A DNA stretch of 64,000 nucleotides, taken from positions 74,450,501-74,514,500 of the forward strand of contig NC_091263.1 of assembly GCF_042477335.2 (NCBI RefSeq). The letters run 5' to 3'. Within the stretch, counting starts at the first letter, position 1, and every line of letters starts with the position of its first letter. The notes under the pieces were generated by a model. It was not told the origin of the DNA, did not search any database, and saw nothing but the letters and a program-made list of their open reading frames with translations. The stretch is from Ovis canadensis. Taxonomy: Eukaryota > Chordata > Mammalia > Artiodactyla > Bovidae. Shown here piece by piece: positions 52,450 through 63,385 of this stretch. The translations under genes and the position numbers were made by a program.

Positions 52450-52529
52450 GGTCAGGAGAAGAGGGGGGATGGGGGAGGGAGCCAGGCGGGGTGCTGGTAT
52501 GCCTCTCTGTTTCCATCCTCTCTGGCGCC

Positions 52530-52630
52530 TTCCCTTTCCAAAGCATGAAAAAAAGAGGGCGACAGTTTAAAATGATTTTTCAGCAATCCACACAACAGAA
52601 AAAATGGGTCCTAATTGTGTTGGGCTAACA
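52530..52630. other. AT-rich island, candidate conserved element
   Basis: 'cagtttaaaatgatttttca', 'gcaatccacacaacag' and 'gtcctaattgtgttggg' form a short low-GC island with no recognised repeat. Confidence 0.25.
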
Positions 52631-54235
52631 GGCAGGCGGGGGGAGGGGTGCAGCCACCCTGTGCCTGGAGGGAGCTGATGGCCAGGTGCTGGGTGAGTGA
52701 TTAGGGCCTGGAGCCTTCCGCCAGCCCTGGGCTGGCATCGCCCGCGGCAGCTCAGCCTCCAGCATCACAGCCAGCTCAGGGGGAGCCACATGCGGGGGCC
52801 GGGGCGAGGGGTGGACAAAGGGGCCAGGCTCTGGCCATTCAGGACCTGACACAGCCTCAGGAGGCACCGCAGAAGCGCCCCCCACCCCCGCATCCCCTGC
52901 CCAGCCCAGACCTGGTTGCCATGGGGATTAACAGAGCCAGAGCCACAGGACACCCAGAGCACAGCAGCCCTGCTGCCCAGCAGCCAGGCCCAGAGTCCGG
53001 TGAGTCCAGGCTGGGCTGGACCATCTGCTTCTGGGGCTATCATCACGGTGCAGCACTCACTCTGCCCACAAGCCAGACTCGGGCTGGTGAGGACACCGGT
53101 GAGCAGCAGGCCGCATGTCAGCTTCCAGAGCAGTGCCACCCACCTGCCAGCAGGGACCCCACACCACAACCCCCCTCCCCTAGTCAGGCACTCATCCCAG
53201 CTCTCTCCAGGCCTCTGGGAGGGGACCGTTATCAGTCCCATTTTACAGATGGAGACACTGAGGAATTCAGCAGCTACAACAGAGAGACAGTGCAGTGAAG
53301 GGGGAACCTCAGGAAGCCGGCCCAGGGACTGAGCCCCCTCCACGGCGCTGAGGTTGGGGCAGGGATGGGGAGGCTCCCCGGCTGACCTCTGAGCCGCGGT
53401 GGATGGTGAGCGAGCGGCAGGGAGGTGAGGCTGCCAGGCTGCAGGCTGGCGTCTGGCATGGAGGCCGCAGGACCCGGGAGCTGGGAGCGGTTCAAGCAAG
53501 GCGGCCCTGGAGCGTGGACCCCTCCCACCGCCACCCCCACCGTTGGCGGGCTCCCCACCGGGAGCTTTCTGGCTGTGGCCCAGCCATCTGCTTGCACAAA
53601 GGCAGCATGAGGCCAGCAACGTGGAGCCCAAGTAGGTGTCTACGAATGGCTTCTCCTGTCAACGCCCCAGCCTCCCTCCTCCTCTCTGCCACCCGAGGCC
53701 TGTCCTTGGCACGTCTTCTCGTCTTTTCCCGTCATACGTCTTTTCCTGTCGTCTTGCCCAAGCTGGGCCTGTGGCCACCAGGGTGCAAGTGGGAGTGCGG
53801 AGCGGGCCTGGTGTCTTCCTCTGGCTCCACGTGGTAGCTCCTCCCCCAGGGGGGAGCATCTCCCCTGCCTTCAAGCCCTGGCCCAAGCAGCTCAGGTTGC
53901 AGCCGGGGATCTCAGATCTGGTTCCCACTGGGCACAGGTTGAACCAGCGGGAGCGGGGTCACCACCCCTGGGCTCCTGGAGCCCCTGTGTGGGGTGGGCG
54001 GGAGTCAGGCCTGGAAACAACAGAGGGACATGGGCCAGGGCCGCAGCCCTCTGCGGAGCTGCTGCTGGGACAGGGAGGGGGTGGTGCGGGCCGAGTGTGG
54101 CCTGGAGGCGGAGCCTTAGAAGGGGACCGGAGAAGCTGACCACTTCCTGATACCCTTTGGCACCTGGGCCTGGGTCCTGGGGTCCTGGGTGGGAGCCTGA
54201 GCTGTGGGGCCTGTGGAGTCCAGTGACAACCACAG
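52631..54235. other. GC-rich unique DNA with a MIR scrap
   Basis: 53225-53290 ('gttatcagtcccattttaca', 'gatggagacactgaggaatt') is an antisense MIR core. Nothing else was named. Confidence 0.5.
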
Positions 54236-54558
54236 TTAAGTCCCGCCCACAGGAACACGCCCCCATCCACAGACCACGCCCCACGGCCCTGCCCACAGGA
54301 TACGCCCCATTCGGACAATGCCCCCACACCACCACGCCCCACCCACAAACCACGCCCCCCACACGACCACGCTCCTCGTCCACAAGACCAGGACCCTGCC
54401 TACAGATCACGCCCTAGTCACAGACCATGCCCCGCCCACAGGCCACGCCCCATCCACAGACCACGCCCCACAACCGCGGCCCCGTCCATAGGATCACGCC
54501 CCTCCCACACGAGCATGCCCCGCCCACATTCACATGACTACGCCCCCACCCACACGAG
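54236..54558. repeat. CACGCCC-rich minisatellite (degenerate, ~17-25 bp units)
   Basis: Variants of 'cccacagaccacgcccc' recur about 15 times ('ccacaggatacgcccc', 'caccacgccccaccc', 'cacaaaccacgcccccc', 'catccacagaccacgcccc', 'aggatcacgcccctccc'). Almost every unit carries CACGCCC or CCGCCC, matching KLF/SP CACCC- and GC-box consensus words, so the array is an unusually dense run of potential zinc-finger binding sites. Confidence 0.9.
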
Positions 54559-54559
54559 C

Positions 54560-54963
54560 TGGTCCCCCCCAACTCCCGGGTCAGAACCACGGTTCTCTTC
54601 TTCTGTACTTCTGGTTTGCCCTCCTGGCCTTGTTGACCCACGGGGACCGCCCTCGGGGGTCGAGCGGATCTTGGAGACATAAGAGGGCCCCCCTGCCCAC
54701 CATGCACTCAATTCTGCAACACCGAGATGCTGGGCCGCTCTCGCCCTCCTCACCCATGCCGCCCCCTTCGCTGACGCCCGGGGCCAGCACCAGATGACAC
54801 CCCAGGCAGCCAGTCCTGCTCCGGCTCACCCTCTCACCCGACACGCGGCTTCCTTCTGAGGAAACGGCAGCACGGGCTCCCGCCTGTGTTCCACACCTCC
54901 CGGGCTCCCAGCTGCCTCCCCAGGGCCTGCACCGTGCTCCCTGCCCCGCGATTTCCAGGGGTC
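54560..54963. other. Unique DNA, no gene recognised
   Basis: No named feature. Confidence 0.45.
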
Positions 54964-56787
54964 TCTGAAAAGGAAAGGTACAAGCATCTGAATGCAGAGT
55001 TCAAAGAACAGCAAGAAGAGATAAGAAAGCCTTCCTCAGTGATCAATGCAAAGAAATAGAGGAAAACAACAGAACGGGAAAGACTAGAGATCTCTTCAAG
55101 AAAATTAAAGATACCAAGGGAACATTTCATGCAAAGATGGCTCAATAAAGGACAGAAATGGTATGGGCGTAACAGAAGCAGAAGATATTAAGAAGAGGTG
55201 GCAAGAATACACAGAAGAACTGTACAAAAAAGATCTTCATGACCAAGATAATCACAATGGTGTGATCACTCACCTAGAGCTGGACATCTGGAATGTGAAG
55301 TCAAGTGGGCCTTAGGAAGCATCACTATGAACAAAGCTAGTGGAGGTGATGGAATTCCAGTTGAGCTGCTTCAAATCCTGAAAGATGATGCTGTGAAAGT
55401 GCTGCACTTAATATGCCAGCAAATTGGGAAAACTCAGCAGTGGCCACAGGACTGGAAAAAGTCAGTTTTCATTCCAATCCCAAAGAAAGGCAATGCCAAA
55501 GAATGCTCAAACTACCTCACAACTGCACTCATCTCACACACTAATAAAGTAATGCTCAAAATTCTCCAAGCCAGGCTTCAGTAGTACGTGAACCGTGAAC
55601 TTCCAGACGTTCAAGCTGGTTTTAGAAAAGGCAGAGGAACCAGAGAAATTGCCAACATCCACTGGATCATGGGAAAAGCAAGAGACTTCCAGAAGAATAT
55701 CTATTTCTGCTTTCTTGACTATGCCAAAGCCTTTGACTGTGTGGTTCACAATAAACTGTGGAAAATTCTGAAAGAGATGGGAATACCAGACCAACTGACC
55801 TGCCTCTTGAGAAACCTATATGCAGGTCAGGAAGCAACAGTCAGAACTGGACATGGAACAACAGACTGGTTCCAAATAGGAAAAGGTGTACGTCAAGGCT
55901 GTATATTGTCACCCTGCTTATTTAACTTATATGCAGAGTACCTCACGAGAAACGCTGGGCTGGAAGAAGTGCAAGCTGGAATCAAGACTGCCGGGAGAAA
56001 TATCAATAACCTCAGATGTGCAGATGACACCACCCTTATGGCAGAAAGGGAAGAGGAACTAAAAAGCCTCTTGATGAAAGTGAAAGAGGAGAGTGAAAAA
56101 GTTGGCTTAAAGCTCAACATTCAGAAAACGAAGATCATGGCATCCGGTCCCATCACTTCATGGGAAATAGATGGGGAATCAGTAGAAACAGTGTCAGACT
56201 TTATTTTTGGGGGCTCCAAAATCACTGCAGATGGTGACTGCAGCCATGAAATTAAAACACGCTTACTCCTTGGAAGAAAAATTATGACCAACCTAGACAG
56301 CATATTCAAAAGCAGAGACATCACTTTGCCGACTAAGGTCCATCTAGTCAAGGCTATGGTTTTTCCAGTGGTCATGTATGGATGTGAGAGCTGGACTGTG
56401 AAGAAGGCTGAGTGCCGAAGAATTGATGCTTTTGAACTGTGGTGTTGGAGAAGACTCTTGAGAGTCCCTTGGACTGCAAGGAGATCCAACCAGTCCATCC
56501 TAAAGGAGATCAGCCCTGGGACTTCTTTGGAAGGAATGATGCTAAAGCTGAAGCTCCAGTACTTTGGCCACCTCATGTGAAGAGTTGACTCATTGGAAAA
56601 GACTCTGATGCTGGGAGGGATTGGGGGCAGGAGGAGAAGGGGAGGACAGAGGATGAGATGGCTGGATGGCATCACGGACTCGATGGACGTGAGTCTGAGT
56701 GATGATGGACAGGGAGGCCTGGCGTGCTGCAATTCATGGGTCGCAAAGAGTCCGACACGACTGAGCGACGGAACTGAACTGAGCTGA
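54964..56787 (+). mobile_element. BovB (RTE-clade) LINE, 5'-truncated, 1.8 kb
   Basis: This is the longest BovB copy in the window. It starts inside the linker between endonuclease and RT ('gaaaaggaaaggtacaagc') and runs through the RT, thumb and C-terminal part into the 3' UTR. It ends in the repeated 'gaactgaactgagctga' motif at about 56787. The 5' truncation is typical of target-primed reverse transcription; the apurinic-type endonuclease domain is absent. BovB entered ruminant ancestors horizontally and supplies the machinery and tail shared with Bov-tA SINEs. Its low divergence from the remembered consensus makes it one of the younger elements here. Confidence 0.97.
54975..56580 (+). pseudogene. 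BovB ORF2 reverse transcriptase remnant (broken)
   Basis: A single frame is readable from about 55290 to 56580, split by an in-frame TAG at 55582-55584 and closed by a TGA at 56578-56580. In the remembered family sequence these two positions are CAG and CGA, so both are C-to-T changes. Upstream of 55290 single-base deletions shift the frame. RT motif A (FLDYAKAFD, with the first catalytic Asp) lies at 55711-55737. The motif B region (GVRQGCILSPCLFN) follows. Motif C reads CADD at 56017-56028, where the family usually has a Tyr or Phe before ADD. The two motif C aspartates are intact. Without endonuclease, with stops and frameshifts, it cannot make an active protein. A C-terminal Cys/His-type segment ('ELWCWRRLLR') precedes the stop. 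Confidence 0.93.
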
Positions 56788-58235
56788 GGAACAGGATCTT
56801 GACGCCTCACCTGCTGGCCGCCCCATTCCTGGATAAGTTGGAGCCTGCCTTCAGAGCCCAGCCCAGAAGGCCTGCCTGGCCTCCCCACATGCCCTGTGGA
56901 CCCCTCGCCCTTTGTCTCAGCCTTCAGGCCGGGCACCAGCGGGAGAACACAGGGTGGGACCCAGGTGGGTGGTGCCCAGGTTTCCTCTGTGGGAGCCCCA
57001 GCCCCGCCGGCACCCCCAACACGCCCCTTCGTCTGGATTCTGGAATCAGCTTTCTCCTGCCTCTGGAACTGGCCTGAGGGCGTCCCCACCGCCCCTCGGG
57101 GTGACCTGCCCACGCCCTGTCAGCGGTCCCTGTGAACCCCCCTCGGAGCATCTCTGTGCTGCAGTCAGGCCCAGGGCTGGGTGGCCGGTCAGCCTCTTTC
57201 TCTCCTCCTGGGAGGACAAACCACAGATAGGCTAACAGCTCTGGATCAGCTGGGAGGAAACATCCCCCAACGCACCTTCCCCAGCCAGTATTTCCTCTCT
57301 AGAGACGCGTATAATTGGGACTGTGTTTCTGCAAACATCCTCACTCTACTCCCACTTCGGCGACTCTCGCTGCGCCGGTGAACCACCTGCGCAATTATTC
57401 ATCTAATAATCTTCTTCCACGCAGCTCACTGAAAAGTCAGCTGTGTACACTTCACACAACTGAGACGCCATTTCCACACAGTGACACGGGCTCTGAGCTC
57501 CGGCAACCTCCACGGCTGAGGCTGAGGCACTCGACGGGGCCCTCACCCCAGAGCACCCCAGGCTCCTCCGTCTCCCACCTCATCCGGGTCCCCCGGCCCC
57601 GTGGCTGCTGACCTGGTGTTCCAGGTCCAGCCTGCTGCATGGCGCTCCTTTCCCAGAAGCTTGCCTGAACGGGGCTGTGCTCACTGGGCGCTGTATCTGG
57701 CCCCTTCCTCCCAGCCCGATGCCACCATCGTCCTAAACAAGTTCCACCCAGACCTGCAGCGTGCTCCCTGCACTGCCCATTGTCTGGGCTTTACATATTG
57801 TGTTCCAATGCGAATCATCAAAAAATCATCGGCCGCAGTCTATTTTAGAGTGTTTGTTGGAAAGCGGGTTTACTGAAGTCAAGTTGTCATGCAGTCAGAT
57901 TGGCCCCTTTGAGTGTGTGGTCCCAGGAGTCTGGACAAGTGCCGATATTTGCCTAACCAGAATCACGAGACACGGAATGGTGCCGTCGCCCCAAACTCCT
58001 CGGTGCCCCAGCCTAGCCGCTCGCTTCCCCCAGCACCCCCTGCCTTTCCCAGGATCTCATGGAGATGCACCCGGGCGAGGCAGCTGAGTCTGGCGTCGTC
58101 CACTGGGTGTCAGGCCCACCCTCGGTGTGGACTCTGTTAACACGCACTGAGCTCCTCTGGTTCTCCCCTGTCGAGGGGCACTGGCATGCTTCCGGGGTGA
58201 CCTGGGCATAAGTGACCTGCTGCAAATATGGGCAC
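56788..58235. other. Unique DNA with an AT-rich patch
   Basis: At 57380-57420 'gaaccacctgcgcaattatt' and 'catctaataatc' form an E-box/homeodomain-like patch. The rest is GC-rich without a recognised gene. Confidence 0.4.
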
Positions 58236-58239
58236 ACAC

Positions 58240-59000
58240 CTTTGGCCACACGGGCTCACTTTTATCACCCAGGCGTGAAGCTGTTGACTAGGAAATTTAT
58301 CAGAACCCGCCAGACTCTTTCCCAGGGAGGACGTGCCGTTCTGTGTCCCCACGGGCAACATGTGGGCATCCCCGCTGTCCTGTCCTCGTCCACACCCGTT
58401 ACTGTGAGCCTTTGGATTGTAGCCCACAGGATCTGAACTGCTTGTGCCTTTAGCCTGTATTTCCCTGATGACTAATGACAATGCTTCCCTGGTGGCTCGG
58501 ATAGTGAAGAAACTGCCTGCAACGTGGGTGACCTGCGTTCGATCCCTGGGTTGGGAAGATCCCCTGGAGAAGGAAATGGCAACTTAGTCTGGTATTCGTG
58601 CCTGGAGAATCCCACGGACAGAGGAGCCTGGCGGGCTGCAGTTGAAAAACAGCCGGACACGACTGACCGACTAGCATTTTCACTTTCAGTGACTGATGGC
58701 AGTGAGTGCCGCCCCACACGCTTGTCTGCCATCTGTATCCTTTCTTTGATGAAGTGTCTGTTTTCATCTTTTGCCCATGTTAGGTGGGTTTTCTGTCTTA
58801 TTATTATTGAGTGGAAGAGTCCATTTTACATTCTGGATATCAGTCTTCCGTCAGATCTGTGTATGGTAAATACTTTTTCCCCCAGTCCTTAGCTGCTTTT
58901 TAATTCTCCTAAGAGTGTCTCTTGAGAAGCAAGAGTATTTAAATTTGATGAAGTCCTCAATGCATTTTTAAAACTTAAAAATGTCGTTTTACAGCTTTGA
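58240..59000 (-). mobile_element. Antisense L1 fragment split by a Bov-tA
   Basis: 'ctgtatttccctgatgacta' (58455) on the left, and 'ctgccatctgtatcctttct', 'tttgatgaagtgtctgtttt', 'atcttttgcccatgttaggt', 'attctggatatcagtcttcc', 'atttaaatttgatgaagtcc' on the right, are antisense L1 3' ORF2 words in continuous order. The left part from 58240 is more diverged. Confidence 0.8.
58484..58689 (+). mobile_element. Bov-tA SINE with ~15-bp target-site duplication
   Basis: 'cttccctggtggctcggata', 'gttcgatccctgggttggga', 'agatcccctggagaaggaaa', 'acagaggagcctggcgggct', 'cggacacgactgaccgacta', tail 'cattttcactttca'. 'tgactaatgacaatg' (58469-58483) and 'tgactgatggcagtg' (58690-58704) flank it with three A/G differences. 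Confidence 0.96.
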
Positions 59001-59985
59001 ATGGAACGTCCATGTTACTTGCCGTCACTTGATGTATTAGAAACGCTTTTGGCAGAAAGTAACAGCAACCTTAATTTTCTTGGACTTCAGGAATTATCCT
59101 AATAAACATGTGGTTAACCCACAGAATCAGAAACCTTGAGAAGGCAGCCCTCCAAGATCCCAGGCGCTCCTGCTTCTAAAGCCTGGTGACTCTTTGTCCC
59201 AAGTTGTCCTGTCTCACATCACCAGCAAGCTGCCTGGCTCTGGACATCATGCCCACAGTTCGGAGTAGGGAGACGATCGAGGGGCAGGCAGAGTCGGGCT
59301 GGCAAGAAGGCAGAGCAGGGGGCGTGCCCACGTGCCAGGAGGCGCTGGCTCTCAGATGCTCAGGTGCCTCTGCGTGCGCTGAGAGCTGTGCCCCCTGAAG
59401 ACCTGAGCTGGAACCTCTGCTGCCCCCTCAGATGCTGTGTTCTCTGTCCCAGAAGCTCCCCTGGCAGGGATGCTGGCTTACGACCCACAGAGGGACGCCA
59501 GGCCCCTCTCTCGGCCATTCCTGATGGTGGAGGAAGCTGCGAGGGAAAGAAGGGCTCTTCCACGTGGACGTGAAGAGCATCCTGTGTTTAGGACGCAAGC
59601 AAGCCCTGAGCATCTAAAGACTGAGCTGAGATGCCATCTTGAAACCAGGCGGCTTTGCTAACCTACCAGTCCTGTCGTGCTTCAAAGGCATTGGAGCGTG
59701 TGCAGCTGCCTGAACGTCTAGGGTGTCTGGAGTTAGCACGGAAGAGCCAGAACAGTCTTGAGAAAAGACAGAGTTGGAGGACTCCGCATCTCCGTTTCAA
59801 GGCTCACCGCAAAGCTGCGGCGGTGAGGACTGTGAGGCCCTGGGGCGGGTCCCTAGGCCGAAGGACGAGACCGAGAGCCCGCGAATGGCTCTGGCCCAGC
59901 GGTTTGCAACAGGTGCCAAGACTGCTCAGTGCAGAAGAGATGTCTCTCCTGCTACTGCAGCCAGGGCGACTGAGCCTCCAGGCAC
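59001..59985. other. Unique or weakly repetitive DNA, no gene recognised
   Basis: 59010-59110 ('aaacgcttttggcagaaagt', 'aacagcaaccttaattttct') may be a diverged old repeat. No exon was named. Confidence 0.4.
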
Positions 59986-61055
59986 GAAAGGATGGGCTTG
60001 GACCCTTCCCTCACACCAAACACAAAACCGAATCCCGACTGGACCACGGACCCAAACCTAAGGGCTGAAACTAGAAAAGTCCTAGGAAAAAACATAGGGG
60101 AAGGGCTGAGAAACTTGGCTTAGGCAATGGTTTCTTAGCTATCACATCAAAACCACAGGCAATCAAGGGAAAATAGATAAGTTTGACTTCATATGAAGTG
60201 GACTTCTGTCAAGAAAGGACACTATCAAAAAAGGGAAAAAAACCCCACAAAATGGAGAAAATGCTTTCAAATCATGTATTTGAAGATGGGTATAGGATGC
60301 AGGATATATAAAGAACACGTTCAGCCCCCCAGTAGACAGATGAATAACTCACTTAAAAATGGCCAAAGGATTTGAACAGACTTCTCCAAAGAAGATATAA
60401 ACTGGGCAAGAGGCACCTGGAAAGATTCTCACTATCTTTAGCTATTAAGGAAATGCAAATTCCAACCACAAAGAGACATGACTTCACACCCATCAGGATA
60501 ACTATAATAAGAAAACAAAAAAGGAAATAGCAAATGTTGTTTGTTACAATCCACTCCTGGATTGTGAGATGTTCCAGCCACTGTGGAAAACAGCTTGGTG
60601 GTCCCTCAAAAAGTTAAACACAGAATTAGCATTTGGCCCACCAGTTCCGTTCCTGAGTATAAACCCAAGCAAATGGAAAGCATATTCACACACACCCGAT
60701 TATAGTAGCATTATCCACAGGAGACCCAAAGCGGAAAAAACACAGGTGTCCGTCAGCTGGCGATGCATACGCGAGGTGTGTGCTGCCCACATGGGGCGTT
60801 ACTTGACCACGGGAAGGAGTGGAGAACAGGTTCAGGCAGGATACGGGTGAGTCCTGACAACGCTGTGCCGAGTGACAGGAGCTGGGCCCAAGGACCGCAT
60901 ACCGTGCGCTCCCATTTATATGGATGCCTGCAGCAGGCAAAGCCACAGAGATGGACGGACGGTAGAAGCGATGAGGCGACGGAGGGATAGGAGGTCGGGG
61001 CTGACAGCTCGCAGACATGGGGTGTCTTCTGGGGTGATGAGACATTCTGGGGTTA
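59986..61055 (+). mobile_element. L1 3' region (sense), 5' part of split copy
   Basis: 'cttggacccttccctcacac', 'aagtcctaggaaaaaacata', 'ggcaatggtttcttagctat', 'acacgttcagccccccagta', 'ggccaaaggatttgaacaga', 'gaaatgcaaattccaaccac', 'gtggtccctcaaaaagttaa', 'gtattaacccaagcaaatgg'-type words, then 3' UTR 'tcttctggggtgatgagaca' and 'ttctggggttagatg' appear in L1 order. The element continues after the Bov-tA at 61254. It is diverged (older L1M-type), with no intact frame. Confidence 0.88.
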
Positions 61056-61253
61056 GATGCTGGCGCTAGTGGTAAAGAGCCGTCCCGCCAGTGCAGGAGA
61101 CGCAAGAGGCTGAGTGAGGTTCGACCCCTGGGTCGGGAAGGCCCCCTGGAGGAGGAAATGGCACCCCACTCCAGTATCCCTGCCTGGGGAATCCCGCGGA
61201 CAGAGGAGCCTGGCGGGCTACAGTCTGTGGGGTCGCAGAGAGTCGACATGACT
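61056..61253 (+). mobile_element. Bov-tA SINE inserted in L1 3' UTR
   Basis: 'ctggcgctagtggtaaagag', 'cccgccagtgcaggagacgc', 'gttcgacccctgggtcggga', 'ctccagtatccctgcctggg', 'acagaggagcctggcgggct', 'gggtcgcagagagtcgacat'. Confidence 0.94.
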
Positions 61254-61360
61254 GCGCCCACAGGCTGCCCAATGTGAATACTTGGAGTGACCCTGAGCCC
61301 CACTGAGGGTCTGTTTCCAAGCGGCGAACCGTATGCTGTGTGATTCTGTTGCCATTGAGA
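61254..61360 (+). mobile_element. L1 3' UTR, distal part of split copy
   Basis: 'gcccaatgtgaatacttgga', 'accctgagccccactgaggg' and 'gaaccgtatgctgtgtgatt' continue the L1 3' UTR (ctctgtgaatatactaaa, accactgaactgtacac, ttatgttatgtgtatt). Confidence 0.65.
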
Positions 61361-61560
61361 CAGTAAGGGGCCTGCACCGGCAGCACCTCCGGAGTCTTGG
61401 GGTGGGCAGGGTCCCTGGCCACCAGGACAGACTCCCCCACGCAACAGGCTTCCAGCCTAGTTGGAGAAGGTGGCTCTCAAAATGCACCCAAGACACCTGG
61501 GGCGCAGGCTCCTGGGCGGCGCCTGAGAGACAGACAACCTGCCATCTCCCCCTCTGTTTG
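61361..61560. other. Unique DNA, no gene recognised
   Basis: No named feature. Confidence 0.4.
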
Positions 61561-61562
61561 CA

Positions 61563-61628
61563 CAGCCTGGCTTCATTAGCAGGGAGGTGATGAGCTAATT
61601 CCCTCCAAACAAATGCTGGGATGTGGTG
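61563..61628. other. AT-rich island, candidate conserved element
   Basis: 'cttcattagcagggaggtga' followed by 'tgagctaattccctccaaac' and 'aaatgctggg' shows two homeodomain-like ATTA cores and no known repeat. Confidence 0.25.
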
Positions 61629-63385
61629 CTTCCTCTGACAATGAGCAGCGGCAGACGGTGAGACGTCTGCTCACACCTTCTGGGTGGCGGTTGAGGGGGA
61701 GCTGCCCTGCGCGCCTACCAGCGCCGAGGGCCCTGTCTGCCGCGGCCAGGGGTTTTCTGGCACCGAATCAGGTGAGCTGGCCCATCTGCACTGGGGTGAA
61801 CGTCTGGTGGTTGGACGGTGCCCACCCTCCACCAGCTTGGAGCTGAGAGACCTGGATTCCTGCATCCTCCGTGCGACCTGGGCTGGGCACTGACCCACCT
61901 GCCCCAACAGCAGGTCCACCAACGTCAGAGCTCAGGGAGCAAGGTGTGCACCGAGGAGGGCCCTGGGGGGCAGGCCGGTGGTGACGCCAGGGCGAGCACA
62001 GGTGCTCTGGCAGCCTTGGTGAGGCGAGGAGGCCCAAGCTGGAGGGGCCTCCAGAGGCATCCTGACCTGGGGAGGTGAGCAGGCCTTGACTCCCCCATGT
62101 GGGCGCTCCCGCTGGGGCAGCGGCATCTGCGGCGGGGGACCCTACCCTGAGAAGGCCAGTGGTGAGGACTTTCTGTTTCAGCACTGCTCCCAGCCAGGGG
62201 TCTGGGCAGCGTGTCGCAGGGCCCACTGGTCTCATCTCTAAAACCAGGGAAGAGCTTGCCAGACTCTTGAAGATGCCCTTCACGCCCCGTCACCTGCTGT
62301 GGGTGGGATGCCCTCGTTGGGTAAGGAGGCAGGGAGGGGTAGGGAGGGAGCTCGACCCACACAGAGGCTGAGCTCTGCCTGGCCCTCAGTCATCAACTGG
62401 ACAAGCCTTCCAGTTCCAACGATGCTGTCAAGAGAGTGACAGGCGTCTGGGGAGAGGATGAGGGGCGGGAAGCCTGCTGGGGTCAGGGAAGGGCTCCTGG
62501 AGGGGGAGGCTTCAGAGGAAAGTCCACTTGAGAAGGGCCAGAGGAGGGCAACCCACACAGAGGGGAGCAGGGCCAGGCGCGGGGTGCTCACAGCTGCACG
62601 TGGGAGTAAGACTCTGGGGGGTGGTGACGGGGATGGGGTATCTGGGGGCCAGGGGCCTGCGGAGCAGACAGGGTGGGGAGCACAGTGGTGCCCGAGGCCC
62701 AGACACAGGAGCGAGGTCAGCCTGCATTTCCACCGGCAGCGGGCTCATCTCCAGCCCATCTCCTCGGTCCCACGTCAGAGACTGGTCACCTGACCGGGGC
62801 GGATTATCCCGCCCCCTCCGCACGCTGGACGCTGGAGTTGTGTGCGTGCACAGCCCACTGTTCTGGACAAGGCAGCGGTGGACGCACCTGCACAGGTGTC
62901 TCTGCGTAAGGTGTGTGTAGACGCGTCCCTGGAATCTCCTCCCGGGGGAGGAGACCAGAGGATCCTTCCGGACAGTCTCGGGCCGCACGCCACCACTGAC
63001 CCCTCACCCGCGGCGGGCTGTCAGCCTTTCCCACTCTCCCGAGGGGAGGCGAGCGTTGTGTCGCAGCCTTGATTTACCTTGATCTCGCTCCTCCACGGGG
63101 AAATCGGCCTGCTCTGCGTCTTCCTCTTTAGGGGGAGGAGAAACGCTTATTTTTCTCTCTGGTCGTCTGCCTGCTCATCCACTCTGCCTGCTCTCCCACG
63201 GCGCTGTAACTTTTCCTCAGTGATCTGTGTGAGCGTTTCACATGCTGGAGACAAGTGACCTCTGCTTCTGGATGGCAAGGAATGGTTCCCGGTCGCCTCT
63301 GATCTCCTCAGAAGGTACTTCGAATCTCTCAGCCCCTCCACCCTGGCTCTCAGAAAGGCTTTCCTCGCCAGCAAACATCACCCAC
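61629..63385. other. GC-rich unique DNA, no gene recognised
   Basis: No exon or interspersed repeat was named. The composition changes to AT-rich at about 63100. Confidence 0.45.

Noticed and set aside
51335..52546. 403-codon open frame on the minus strand
   Set aside because: Its length comes from the homopurine tract and CT-rich flank. The peptide is Ser/Pro/Leu low complexity with no domain, start context or splice evidence.
56121..57113. 330-codon frame antisense to the BovB
   Set aside because: A shadow of the RT sequence and its 3' UTR.
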